From the NCBI GenBank assembly GCA_933822405.4, contig CAKOGP040001112.1, forward strand, positions 651,887-715,886: a DNA stretch of 64,000 bases, read 5' to 3'. The position numbers were made by a program, and so were the translations under genes. This DNA is from Cylindrotheca closterium (Eukaryota > Bacillariophyta > Bacillariophyceae > Bacillariales > Bacillariaceae). Positions 1 through 9,101 of this stretch are shown here, in pieces. Under the pieces are notes generated by a model that worked only from the letters and a program-made list of their open reading frames with translations, was not told the origin of the DNA and searched no databases. Every line of letters begins with the position of its first letter. Position 1 is the first letter of the stretch.

Positions 1-414
1 CCTCACGCTGCTGTTACGAATGGTTGACGACTTGACATCATCGACATCACTAAAATGTCTGTTATTTTTGAAAACCCGAAGGAGTCGCGCTCCTGACGTG
101 TTCGGCCCAACCCGCCTATCACATCCTCGCATCTTCGACTCCAATCGTCCAAATCCACTCAATGCCCAAAGTTTGAAAATTCAAGAAGATCACGCAAGAG
201 ACGCACTGACTCACCCATCATATATCTTTTTTCTCTCTGCTGCTTCCAACCATATTCTCACCGAGACAGCCAACAACATTCTCATCAAGACGGTACAAAC
301 ACGAGTCGAAAACGAACTACAACACTCGACCAGATTGCTCAAGACATAAACGGATTGGACAATACTTCTGTCGAAAGCGAAGATTCAGACACAAACAGAC
401 GACACACAAACAAC
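1..414. other. upstream region of first GLTP gene
   Basis: No gene is supported here. An open frame runs from about 20 to 349, but it has no recognisable domain, is Ser/Thr/Arg-rich in a way typical of chance frames, and sits just before the first ATG of the GLTP-like gene, so it is more likely promoter and 5' UTR. Confidence 0.4.
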
Positions 415-2052
415 ATGAGGAAGAGTTCGATAGAAAGACAATGGAGTCTGGGCAGAGTATCTGTCCTACTCTTGGTATTTGTCAGCCTGACGGATGTGAT
501 AATACACCTTGCCGATGCCAAGATGGATTCACTAGAATCCATTGAGGAATACGATACTCTAAGTTCGGAAGTGATTCGGCCAGCATTTCAATACACTTCC
601 GATTCAGCAGCAAAAACGGCATCAGAGGGCAAACCCTTTTCCTCGTTGACTTTTGTCTTGGATCCGATAGTATCTTCGGTATCAAGTGACAACAGCTGGC
701 TGGAAGGAGTGGTCGAGTCGTTCACTGCAGCAATGTACTCGGCTCGAGACACCTTTTGGTTATCCGGTCACAGCAGCAGTGACTCTACTGCATCCATACT
801 GAATACAGCCCGAGGTGGTTCTTCTGCTTCCACAACGACATCCAAGCGACCACGAAAAACATTGAAAAAGTCCCATCACACCTTTACGCTCTCCAGCTCG
901 GAACCCTTTGTTTCCTCAAGGGACATTGCACAGTTGACTCTTCGCGATGTGGCCATGGCATTTCGCTATGCATTGGAAAGCACTCGCAAAGAATTCAATA
1001 ACAACAAGTTCATATCCAAGGCCTCTCCTAGAGTCAAGAAGGTCTTTGCACAAATGTCTGCAGCTGCAGCACAATCACGAGGCAAATATGTCAAGGTACC
1101 AACCACCAGGTCTGGATTGTTCTCCGGCGATATTGATGCCCTGCAGTTTTGCGCTGCCATGCGCATCTTTGCCGAATGGCGAGTAGTCCGACAAGTACCA
1201 GAAGGATACAAGGGTTATGCCGTTGGTATGAGCTTGGGACAAAAGGACATTGTTCAGAACGTTGCCAAGATCGAGCACGCTGTCCACACTCTCATTGAAC
1301 ATAGGGAAAATGAGCTAGCATCGCAAGAAGGAAGTGAGGAAGAGGAGGTGCAAAGTCCCACTCTTCGAGACTTGCTTCAATTCGAAGTGGACACCAAGGT
1401 TCACGGAAGTAAACTTCCAAAATTGAAGGAAAAGTCTGCAGCCATGGGATTGCTTTGGGTAAGGCGACAGTTGCACTACCAAACAGCATTATTCAAGAAT
1501 GTGATCAAGGTCCCGGAACAGTTCGAGTCCACGGCAGCAGCAGTGACAGCCGCTTACAATGAAGTTTACGATAAATTTCACGGTTGGGCTATCCAAAAGA
1601 TCTTCAACTACAGTTTCCAAGCAGCACCTGATGCCAGATTGATCTATAGTTACATGAACCCAGACAAGCTGAAGGAAGCTACCGAAGACGCCCGGACTGC
1701 AGACTTTAACGGACAAGTAACTAGGCGACAGCCGTCTAGTATGAAAAAAAAGAAGGAAAAGGAGAATCCGTTGGATCGATTCGGAAAGCACATTGGCAAT
1801 GAGTGGGGAAAACTTTCCAGCTCTGTCATGCGACTCTTTGGCAAGTCCGAATCGAAATCCATGAGCTCCAACGATATGGTGGCAGAAGAGATGGATTCCA
1901 ATAAAGCAAGTGCTCAAGACTATATTGACGACGTCATGATGACGGATGCCCATGAAATGATTTTGGAATACCTTGAAGTTGCACAACCTCTCTTGCTAGA
2001 TCTTGCCAAGCTATTTGACGAGTTCAATATGGATGATCCCACCAAAGTGTAG
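415..2052 (+). CDS. GLTP-fold (glycolipid transfer protein) family protein, signal-anchored, copy 1
   Basis: A 545-aa protein. The first in-frame ATG is at 415; the open frame extends to 355 only through a TTG. Residues ~12-35 form a hydrophobic signal peptide or anchor. The GLTP domain fills roughly residues 180-420. The headgroup-recognition set known from human GLTP (Asp48, Asn52, Lys55, Trp96, His140) can be placed here as D278, N282 and K285 in KDIVQNVAKIE, W348 in GLLWVRRQL and H389 in YDKFHGWAIQKIF. The family moves sphingolipids or ceramide-1-phosphate between membranes. The N-terminal hydrophobic segment and the acidic/Lys-rich C-terminal extension are not part of ordinary ~210-aa GLTPs. 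A paralogue lies directly downstream in the same orientation. Family assignment is by motif; substrate and compartment are inferred. Confidence 0.8.
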   Translation: MRKSSIERQWSLGRVSVLLLVFVSLTDVIIHLADAKMDSLESIEEYDTLSSEVIRPAFQYTSDSAAKTASEGKPFSSLTFVLDPIVSSVSSDNSWLEGVVESFTAAMYSARDTFWLSGHSSSDSTASILNTARGGSSASTTTSKRPRKTLKKSHHTFTLSSSEPFVSSRDIAQLTLRDVAMAFRYALESTRKEFNNNKFISKASPRVKKVFAQMSAAAAQSRGKYVKVPTTRSGLFSGDIDALQFCAAMRIFAEWRVVRQVPEGYKGYAVGMSLGQKDIVQNVAKIEHAVHTLIEHRENELASQEGSEEEEVQSPTLRDLLQFEVDTKVHGSKLPKLKEKSAAMGLLWVRRQLHYQTALFKNVIKVPEQFESTAAAVTAAYNEVYDKFHGWAIQKIFNYSFQAAPDARLIYSYMNPDKLKEATEDARTADFNGQVTRRQPSSMKKKKEKENPLDRFGKHIGNEWGKLSSSVMRLFGKSESKSMSSNDMVAEEMDSNKASAQDYIDDVMMTDAHEMILEYLEVAQPLLLDLAKLFDEFNMDDPTKV

Positions 2053-2491
2053 AATATTATTATTAATTCATAGCCTATTAGATTTGTACATTTTCTCAAA
2101 ATCTTCTTCCCGTACTGTACATGTGCATAATATACCGGTATGTTGTGCTCCGTTCAGAACTATTTCTAACGCCAAAATCATCAATAGCATGGATGACAGA
2201 CACCTCAGAGGTCGCACGCTACCATCATTCAACGGTTGGCGATGACCCAATCGCTCGAATATTTGACGTCAGTCGAAAAGAAGGCCACACGCACAGACTA
2301 ATCCCATCACAAAAGTACCGCGCTTTTGGAGGAACCAATTCTTTATCTTGACACACATGTTGTCACCTTGTTGAAACGCAACACCTTTCTCACAACAACC
2401 ACTTTCACCTGAAAACTCAAACAAATTCAAATTTTATCAGCCAAAAACGGCCAAACCCATTCAAATCCAAACAACAATCGAACCCTTGACG
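2053..2491. other. intergenic region between GLTP paralogues
   Basis: A 439-bp spacer without a supportable gene. It contains one copy of the palindrome TACCGGTA at 2133-2140 and should hold the 3' UTR of the first GLTP-like gene and the promoter of the second. Confidence 0.5.
2133..2140. repeat. palindrome TACCGGTA, copy 1
   Basis: Exact 8-bp palindrome, intergenic, 81 bp after the first GLTP-like stop codon. Confidence 0.9.
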
Positions 2492-4129
2492 ATGTGCCTG
2501 CGGTTCGATACGAACAAGAAACTTCAGAACAAATGTGCCGATTCTCAGAACAAAAGCAGTCTTTCACAAATGTTTCCATCCGTTCCAACGATTGCACTGA
2601 ATCTCCTAGCAATCATCTTTGTAGGGAGACTACTTACGATTGATATCGTCTCACGGAGTGTGACTATGATTTCATACCTTTTGATTTTCGTTTGCTTCGT
2701 ATCACTTTCGCCTCCCTTGGTCACTTCGTTCGTGGAGACGTGCAAAGGCATCCGTTCTAGATGGAGAGATGGTTCAATGCGTCGCAGCATATCAAGAGAT
2801 GCATTAAAATCTCTCTCTCGCATAAAGTCGAGCGCAGCTTTATCGACCTTACGAAAAGTACCTTCCAGAGCAGCTTTCAGAGAATTTTCCAAGTCAATCC
2901 GAACATCGCTCAGCTCCTACGCCACCAGACGATCAGTGAAGGCGATAACTGGGAAGAAGTTTTTTGTCCGTCGGAGCTACATGGACAAGCTTTCGATCAC
3001 AGATATTGCGCTGCTATATCGCTATGCCAGTGATATGAATCAAATCGATTTCAAAAAGAAAGAGTTCATGTCTGACCAATCTCAGTTGATCAGATCAGTC
3101 ATTACTGCCATTGATCTTGCTGTCAAGATCTCCCGCGGTGGCATTTCAAGAGGTCCTCTTCAAGTGAAAGAAAGAAAAGTGGGAGACATCGATGCTCTTT
3201 GCTTTGTGGCAGTGAGTCGTATATTCGCAGAGTGGAGAACGATTCACCTTGCCTTGGAAGGCAAAGGTTACAGGAGTTACACTACTTCGATCAACTTTAG
3301 TTCTCGGGATATGATCCAGAATCTCTCCAAGATTGAGGATGGAGTACATCTATACTTAAAGAAACTAGGATTGGAGAGATCAGCTGAAGATGCAACCATT
3401 CCGACTCCAACGATTCGACAACTGCTTCAGTTCGAAGCAGAGAGCGGGATCCACAAGAAAATGCCTCAACTTGAAGAAAAATCAGCTGCGTCAGGACTTC
3501 TATGGACAAAAAGGCAAATAAGTTATCAAGTCGCAGTTCTCCGAAATATGCTTAATGTCCCTAGCGAGTTTCCGAGAGGAGAAGATGCTGGGCGGGCTGC
3601 GTACAATGAAGTCTACGCCGAATACCACAACTGGGCTTTGAGACAAGTCTTCGCTCGAACTTTTGGATCTGCTCCTCCTGTGGAACAGCTATTTCTGGCC
3701 TTGAAGCTTCCAGACGATCATGAGCTTGCTGATGATGCAACAACTCCAACTTTGATGAGTCACCTATCTGAAGAGGATTCTTCTAGAGACGGTTCGAAAG
3801 AAGGAGAGAACGACGAAAATGAGTTGCTCATAGCGTTGGACAACTTTGGCAAGGATGTGGCCGAGAAATGGGAGGATTTCCTTGGTCTATTCAACTGTAT
3901 AGATGACAAAAAAAAGAAGACCCATCCAGATAACATCCTTCAGCTCAGTGAGAGCTACGTGTCAATTCATGATGAATATGATTATGATGCCTTGAAGCCA
4001 CCCAGTCCAAAGCCACTGGAAACGGCCAAGCAAGCCGTTGGGGATTTTGTGGAAGACATGGCACCCTTATTGAGCGATTTCGAGTCTCTCATCAATAAAT
4101 TCAACATGAACGACCCATCGCGAGTTTAA
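2492..4129 (+). CDS. GLTP-fold family protein, signal-anchored, copy 2
   Basis: A 545-aa tandem paralogue of the preceding gene. The first ATG is at 2492; an alternative is at 2570 (MFPSVPTIALN), just before two hydrophobic stretches (about residues 30-50 and 57-75), so this copy may be anchored by two segments. The GLTP headgroup residues are kept: D273, N277 and K280 in RDMIQNLSKIE, W338 in GLLWTKRQI and H379 in YAEYHNWALRQVF. Both copies also share GDIDAL.F....RIFAEWR and end in FNM(D/N)DP(T/S)(K/R)V, so the C-terminal extension is homologous too. The function (intermembrane sphingolipid transfer or sensing) is inferred from the fold. Confidence 0.8.
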   Translation: MCLRFDTNKKLQNKCADSQNKSSLSQMFPSVPTIALNLLAIIFVGRLLTIDIVSRSVTMISYLLIFVCFVSLSPPLVTSFVETCKGIRSRWRDGSMRRSISRDALKSLSRIKSSAALSTLRKVPSRAAFREFSKSIRTSLSSYATRRSVKAITGKKFFVRRSYMDKLSITDIALLYRYASDMNQIDFKKKEFMSDQSQLIRSVITAIDLAVKISRGGISRGPLQVKERKVGDIDALCFVAVSRIFAEWRTIHLALEGKGYRSYTTSINFSSRDMIQNLSKIEDGVHLYLKKLGLERSAEDATIPTPTIRQLLQFEAESGIHKKMPQLEEKSAASGLLWTKRQISYQVAVLRNMLNVPSEFPRGEDAGRAAYNEVYAEYHNWALRQVFARTFGSAPPVEQLFLALKLPDDHELADDATTPTLMSHLSEEDSSRDGSKEGENDENELLIALDNFGKDVAEKWEDFLGLFNCIDDKKKKTHPDNILQLSESYVSIHDEYDYDALKPPSPKPLETAKQAVGDFVEDMAPLLSDFESLINKFNMNDPSRV

Positions 4130-4328
4130 GCTATCGCGAAAACTGCTATTGCTATTATATTAAAGTTAAAACTAGAACTGTACATATCTCTATGAATCAC
4201 ACGCCACATTGTTTATGAAGTAGATAATCACGCAACAGGAGTTCAATATAAGCGTTATGTGTTATGTGTTATGATTACATATCTACTCGGTCCCTGCTCT
4301 AGTTGTTAAGAGCCCTGGAGGAGGCCTA

Positions 4329-4859
4329 CTATCTCGCTTTCTTGTCATGTACTCGAAACACACCTCCCTTCATGAAACCAATGTTTGGCGCAGGGCCATA
4401 TAATTTATAGGTTGAGTCGGCCTTTTCAGTGTCTTTGCTTGCCTTTGGAAGGACAATGCCAGCTTCTCTAGCCTCTTGTCGTTCCTTTGCTTCCCGTTTC
4501 GCTGCAGCTTTCTTTATTCCTCTCAGAATAGGGAGTGGTGTTTGAGGCTTTTTCTTTTGTCTCCCAGTGAGCTTGAGGTACTCTTCATCCTGATAATTTC
4601 TTTTCTGTTTTCCCACGAATGCGGTTGCGCCATACGCCCGGATTTCTTTCGCTGTGTCATCCCAATCTAGAAGTTTCGATGGTCTTCCTGAGTTGGTTTG
4701 CGGTTCCTCATTTCGTTCCACAGTCGCCTCTCGACCCCTTTTTCTCGCCCTTGCAGTAGTAGAAATTGGAAAAGCGCCGGGAGCTCTTACAATCTCGATC
4801 TGGCGTTTTGGCTTCTGTCTTTTGGTGGCTTTCTTTGGCTTGCATTCGTCTTTGGCCAT
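4329..4859 (-). CDS. Faf1/C1orf131-like ribosome biogenesis protein (DUF4602-type)
   Basis: A 176-aa, very basic protein rich in Lys/Arg, with no signal peptide. The C-terminal half has a Lys/Glu helix (IKKAAAKREAKERQEAREAG) followed by YKLYGPAPNIGFMKGGVFRV, which resembles the C-terminal GxFKxGxLxL element of yeast Faf1 and human C1orf131. Those are components of the 90S/small-subunit processome. It is divergent from GAR1 with only 145 bp between the start codons, and both proteins would act in the nucleolus. The assignment rests on remembered motif resemblance, so it is moderate. Confidence 0.55.
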   Translation of the reverse strand: MAKDECKPKKATKRQKPKRQIEIVRAPGAFPISTTARARKRGREATVERNEEPQTNSGRPSKLLDWDDTAKEIRAYGATAFVGKQKRNYQDEEYLKLTGRQKKKPQTPLPILRGIKKAAAKREAKERQEAREAGIVLPKASKDTEKADSTYKLYGPAPNIGFMKGGVFRVHDKKAR

Positions 4860-5004
4860 GTTGATGTTTTCGGTTGTATATTTTGTGGCCTGATTGCAAA
4901 TTTTAAGTGCGCCAGAACGGACAACTGACGGACCCTCATCTGCTGATCAATCAAAATATATGATGAAATAGGAGATATCAACAGAAAGTGTTGATAAAGA
5001 AACT
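4860..5004. promoter_or_regulatory. putative bidirectional promoter, Faf1-like / GAR1
   Basis: 145 bp separate the two divergent start codons, so both 5' UTRs and core promoters must fit here or overlap. No canonical TATA box was identified with confidence. Confidence 0.5.
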
Positions 5005-5805
5005 ATGAGCGGAAGAGGAAGATTTAGCGGAAGGGGCGGTCGCAGCCCTGGCAGAGGAGGACGTGGTAGAGGTGGATTTGGAAGGGGAAGAGATGAAGGA
5101 CCACCTGACGAAATCGTTGGTACGGCTGATTATTGATGTGTATCATCCTTTGTTTTGGTGTTGTCTCATAACGTTGGCCCCTATTGCTATCAGAGGTTGG
5201 TCAGGTTTTGCACGATTGCGAGGCCGAATTGGTATGCCGCTTGACTTTGGATGATAAGGTACCATACTTCAACGCTGGTATCTATCTGGAGAACAAGCGC
5301 AAGATCGGGAAGGTTGATGAAATTCTGGGCAAAGTGTCCGAGATTTTCTTCACCGTAAAAATGGATGCCGGAATACTATCCAAATCTTTCCAAGTAAATG
5401 ACTTGGTGTACATTGGAACAGACAAACTGCTCCCATTAACGCGGTTTACGAATCCTGGGTACGTGATGACGCTATTGGGGAATTTTTCTGACATGATGTC
5501 TGAGCGAAACGACTCATGATATTGAATCTTTGTCTTTAGGGCTCCTTCAGGTGGCCGTGGTCGTGGCGGTGGCCGTGGGGGTAGAGGCGGTGGCCGTGGT
5601 GGAGGTCGTGGTGGTGGCCGTGGTGGCTTTGGAGGACGTGGTGGTGGCCGAGGTGGCTTTGGAGGTCGTGGCGGTGGCCGAGGTACGTGAACGAGATGGT
5701 ATCAGACACGTTTGATATCAGAATCAATCTAAACTTACTTGCAATTCCTCTGTAGGTGGTTTCGGACGTGGGGGTGGTCGTGGCAGAGGTAGAGGCCGTT
5801 ACTAA
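5005..5805 (+). CDS. GAR1: H/ACA ribonucleoprotein subunit GAR1
   Basis: Four exons: 5005-5119, 5194-5458, 5540-5682 and 5756-5805, all with GT-AG introns, giving 190 aa. The protein has an N-terminal RGG tract, the GAR1 core starting at GPPDEIVEVGQVLHDCE and including GKVDEILG and SKSFQVNDLVYIGTDKLLP, and a long C-terminal Gly-Arg-rich tail ending GRGRGRY. GAR1 joins dyskerin/Cbf5, Nop10 and Nhp2 in the box H/ACA particle that pseudouridylates rRNA and snRNA. The splice sites were chosen because they restore the conserved EIVEVG and TNPG-APSGG junctions in frame. Introns 2 and 3 flank the repetitive RGG coding sequence. Confidence 0.93.
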
Positions 5806-6030
5806 ACGCCGTCTCTTTTTTCCATGAAATCAATGCTGAACTTAAAACACGCATTCGGAGCTAGAAGCCTCTTCATTGGAACCACAATCCTTTCGAGGCA
5901 CATACCACAATCACTATGTTTCATATTCAATTCAATTATTATCTTTGTACGGAGTACTCATCTATTTCTAGTGACATACACTAATTAGTTAGTCTCTCAA
6001 GGTGTTTGCTGCATAGGTGTGCTTTCACAT

Positions 6031-8802
6031 TTAGTAAAGGTCAAAAGGGTTGCCTTGTTGCGGCTGCCCTCCTTGAGCTCCAGCTTGCATTTGTGGTGCA
6101 CGTTGAGCATTTGGAGCCATCTGTTGGTTCGGCATCATTTGCTGCTGCCCCATTTGTGGCTGTTGCATTTGTTGGTTCGGCATCATTTGTTGCTGCCCCA
6201 TTTGCTGGTTTGGCCTCATTTGCTGTTGTCCCATTTGTGGCTGTTGCATTTGTGGTTGCTGCATTTGCTGGTTCGGCATCATTTGCTGTTGTCCCAGTTG
6301 CTGGTTTGGCATTTGTTGCCGCATTTGTTGGTTTGGCATCTGTTGTTGCATTTGTGGCTGCTGCATTTGCTGTTGCGGTTGTCCCATAGTCATCTGCGGC
6401 GCAAGGCCCATCTGCCCACCATTTTGTTGAGGCATATTCTGACCTGGCATTCCTGGCTGACCTGTTTGTCCCATTTGATTTGGAGGCAATCGCGGCCGAT
6501 TCGGGGTTCCCATGCCAGCCTGATTTCCTAGCGGAGGACCTGGGATCTGGTTGGCCAATTGCTGTGGAGAAGGACTTGGGGCTACAGCTTGATTGCCCAT
6601 CTGTTGAGGCTGAGGACTTGGGATTCCGCCCAGACCAGGCTGTTTTGGTTGAGGGCTGGGGACGCCACCCAGACTTTGCTGCTTTGGTTGCGGACTCGGG
6701 ATTCCACTCAAACTAGGCTGCTGAGGATTCTGCTGCTGTATCGAGGGCATGGCTTGGGTTGCCATGTTGTGTGCTGGTGCTGTATGCATGGATATGTTTG
6801 GCATTGCTTGCTGTTGACCCATCTGTGGTTGTCCTGTAGGCATCATGGGACTCGGAGCTTGGCCCATGTTGGGTGCTGGACCGTTGGTCGGAGCTGACAA
6901 CGGTTGCGATTGGCCTGCTGGAGCTGGAGCTTTTGATTGCACGCTTTGCATAGTAGATAAGAACTGGACAGTCTTCGCCATGTCTTCTTCGGATAGTTGA
7001 AGAATACTCTGAAGCACGTTTTCAAAACCGGCGGAGATCTCTTGCAAATGCGCATTATCCGTTTGTTTCTCTTTTCCAAAGTCACGCACGATCGTGTAGT
7101 ATGGTTTGAGCTCATCATCTAGATGAACCTTCTCGATTCTTGCTAGCGAGAAGGTTCCGTTGCTCTTGTAGCAAAGCACTTGCCCTGTCTCATACTTTTT
7201 GTCCTTATCATCACTATCATTACCCACAGCCTGTGATTTTGCTGCACCGGACAGCTCGGATATTGTGCTTTGTGCATCACCACCACCACCACCACCAATA
7301 CTCAAACTATTAAAGGCATCCATTCGATCACCAGATGGAGCGCCCATCATGGATCCTTGTGGAGCTGGAGGCTGCTGCATTGTAGGATTGGCTATGGTCT
7401 GCGGAGCCGTTGCTTGCATCTGGGGCATGCCTCCGGTCATTTGAGCACCAGGCTGATTAAGCTGCTGTGGGTTCATGCCTCCAAACTGATTCGGGTTTTG
7501 GGGTAGAGCTTGCTGCTGCGGCTGTCCCATGGTCATGTTCGTAGGTATTTGGTTCGGAGCCTGCTGTTGAACCATTTGTGGGTTCGGCTGCTGCTGCCCA
7601 ACACTAGGCTGTTGCATTTGCTGTTGTGGTGGAGGTTGTTGCTGTCCACCAAAGTTTCCAAATTGCTGCTGCTGTTGAGGAGACTGGCCCCCAAAGTTTC
7701 CAAATTGCTGTTGTGGTGGTGGCTGCTGTTGCACCTGCTGTGGTTGAGGTGGTTGTTGTTGCATCTGCTGTGGTTGGGGAGGTTGTTGTTGTCCGCCAAA
7801 GTTTCCAAATTGTTGTTGTTGCGGAGGAAGTTGTTGCGGTTGACCAAAGTTCTGCTGTGGTGGAGCCTGAGCAGCAGGTTGAGGTTGACCACCACCAAAG
7901 TTAGCAAAGTTTTGTTGTTGCTGCTGAGGAGGAGCTGGTGCAGTCGCAAAAGGATCATTTGGAGGTTGGTTGGCTGCATTGGATGGTGAATTAAAGTTGG
8001 CAAAGTTGCCTTGCTGTTGCGGTGTTTGCTGCTGCTGCTGCTGATTCGATCCACCAAAAGCATCCCACCCACCATTGTTTGGCGGCTGTACCGGCGGACC
8101 ACTCGCGAATGGGTCGTTTGGTGGAGCCTTGGCAGGAGATCCACCAAAGTTGGCAAAGTTGTTTTGCTGTTGCGGTGGTTGCTGGTGTTGCTGATTCGAC
8201 CCCCCAAAGGCATCCCAAGAATTATTTGCTGGTTGCTGTGGGGCTGGAGCCGGGGCAGGAGCACCAAAACCTCCTAGAAGATCTGGGGTCGCAGCCTGGT
8301 TCGCAGGAGGCATTTGTGCCACGGTAGCTTGTGGTGGACCTCTTTGAGGAGGTGCTCCGCCTCCACCACCACTGCCTCCATACCAGGCTTTCGATAGATA
8401 CTTTTTACGAATCCAAGCACGCAGGTGTTGCTGATCTTGGTTTCCTCGAGGAGCCTTCATTCTATCACGGGCAGGATCGTAACGTGCCAACCAAATGCGA
8501 TTGACCTTGTCATTGTCGGTTTCCTTCATCTTTTGCGCTTCCTCTTCAGTAAATGAAGAGTGGCCTAAACCCTTGATTCGGCTATTGAGCTCGCGGTGAA
8601 CACCAGCACAAGACATGCAAATGAATGTCAGATGCGTCAAGTTCACACATTGTGGAAGTTTGGCATCGCAATCGGCACATCGTTTGTTGGGAGGATTGCG
8701 ACCAATTTGTCGCAATAGCTCGTCTGGCGACAATGCTTGGGTCTTTCGACGATTACCGCCATAAGCCTTTCGTGTTCCACCAGATCCAGGGGGAGCTAAC
8801 AT
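6031..8802 (-). CDS. ArfGAP-domain protein with Q-rich FG-like repeats and C-terminal NPF
   Basis: A single-exon, 923-aa protein. Residues ~25-140 are an ArfGAP domain with the zinc ligands C42, C45, C62 and C65 (CADC-x16-CMSC) and the catalytic arginine R70 in AGVHREL. After it come long Gln/Pro/Met tracts with repeated FANFGG/FGNFGG units. A compact segment around residues 530-590 (GQVLCYKSNGTFSLARIEKV onward) looks Tudor/Agenet-like. More QP repeats follow, and the protein ends in NPFDLY, an EH-domain-type NPF motif. ArfGAPs stimulate GTP hydrolysis on Arf during coat assembly; FG-rich and NPF features recall the AGFG/Hrb class. It is divergent from a second ArfGAP-domain gene 299 bp away. 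Confidence 0.85.
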   Translation of the reverse strand: MLAPPGSGGTRKAYGGNRRKTQALSPDELLRQIGRNPPNKRCADCDAKLPQCVNLTHLTFICMSCAGVHRELNSRIKGLGHSSFTEEEAQKMKETDNDKVNRIWLARYDPARDRMKAPRGNQDQQHLRAWIRKKYLSKAWYGGSGGGGGAPPQRGPPQATVAQMPPANQAATPDLLGGFGAPAPAPAPQQPANNSWDAFGGSNQQHQQPPQQQNNFANFGGSPAKAPPNDPFASGPPVQPPNNGGWDAFGGSNQQQQQQTPQQQGNFANFNSPSNAANQPPNDPFATAPAPPQQQQQNFANFGGGQPQPAAQAPPQQNFGQPQQLPPQQQQFGNFGGQQQPPQPQQMQQQPPQPQQVQQQPPPQQQFGNFGGQSPQQQQQFGNFGGQQQPPPQQQMQQPSVGQQQPNPQMVQQQAPNQIPTNMTMGQPQQQALPQNPNQFGGMNPQQLNQPGAQMTGGMPQMQATAPQTIANPTMQQPPAPQGSMMGAPSGDRMDAFNSLSIGGGGGGDAQSTISELSGAAKSQAVGNDSDDKDKKYETGQVLCYKSNGTFSLARIEKVHLDDELKPYYTIVRDFGKEKQTDNAHLQEISAGFENVLQSILQLSEEDMAKTVQFLSTMQSVQSKAPAPAGQSQPLSAPTNGPAPNMGQAPSPMMPTGQPQMGQQQAMPNISMHTAPAHNMATQAMPSIQQQNPQQPSLSGIPSPQPKQQSLGGVPSPQPKQPGLGGIPSPQPQQMGNQAVAPSPSPQQLANQIPGPPLGNQAGMGTPNRPRLPPNQMGQTGQPGMPGQNMPQQNGGQMGLAPQMTMGQPQQQMQQPQMQQQMPNQQMRQQMPNQQLGQQQMMPNQQMQQPQMQQPQMGQQQMRPNQQMGQQQMMPNQQMQQPQMGQQQMMPNQQMAPNAQRAPQMQAGAQGGQPQQGNPFDLY
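6067..6400 (-). repeat. Gln/Met/Asn/Pro-rich imperfect tandem repeat in ArfGAP gene
   Basis: Coding repeat near the C-terminus of the ArfGAP protein, made of variants of MMPNQQMQQPQMQ and QQMPNQQ. The DNA is a degenerate array built on cat-ttg-ctg-ttg type units. It is low-complexity and likely to vary in copy number between alleles. Confidence 0.7.
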
Positions 8803-9101
8803 CCTTCTTCAAGCTAAGTGGCAATGATCTAAGGAATTATCCAACTTTGATTCGTGATGGGTGCGTATTAGGAACCGTGGTGAGAATGTTTCACGTGGTC
8901 ATTGAAATTCAGAAAACTCAACGCCAGATTCGAAACACGTAGTTTACCGTGATTTTCGTCGCAAAGTCTTTCAACCAGGACTGATCGATTAGGACGATTG
9001 GATGAACCAAATTTTTTTGGCTACCGATACGGAACTCAAAATAGAACTGAATACATATTATATTAGTTACAACAACAAGGAGCAATAGAATATTTGCCAC
9101 G

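Noticed and set aside
20..349. 109-aa open frame upstream of the first GLTP-like gene
   Set aside because: No domain or targeting signal, and it directly precedes the gene's first ATG; likely UTR or promoter.
7533..8267. 244-aa frame within the ArfGAP gene on the same strand
   Set aside because: It is an out-of-frame reading of the Q-rich repeats, rich in Asn/Leu/Ser as expected from shifted CAA/CAG codons.
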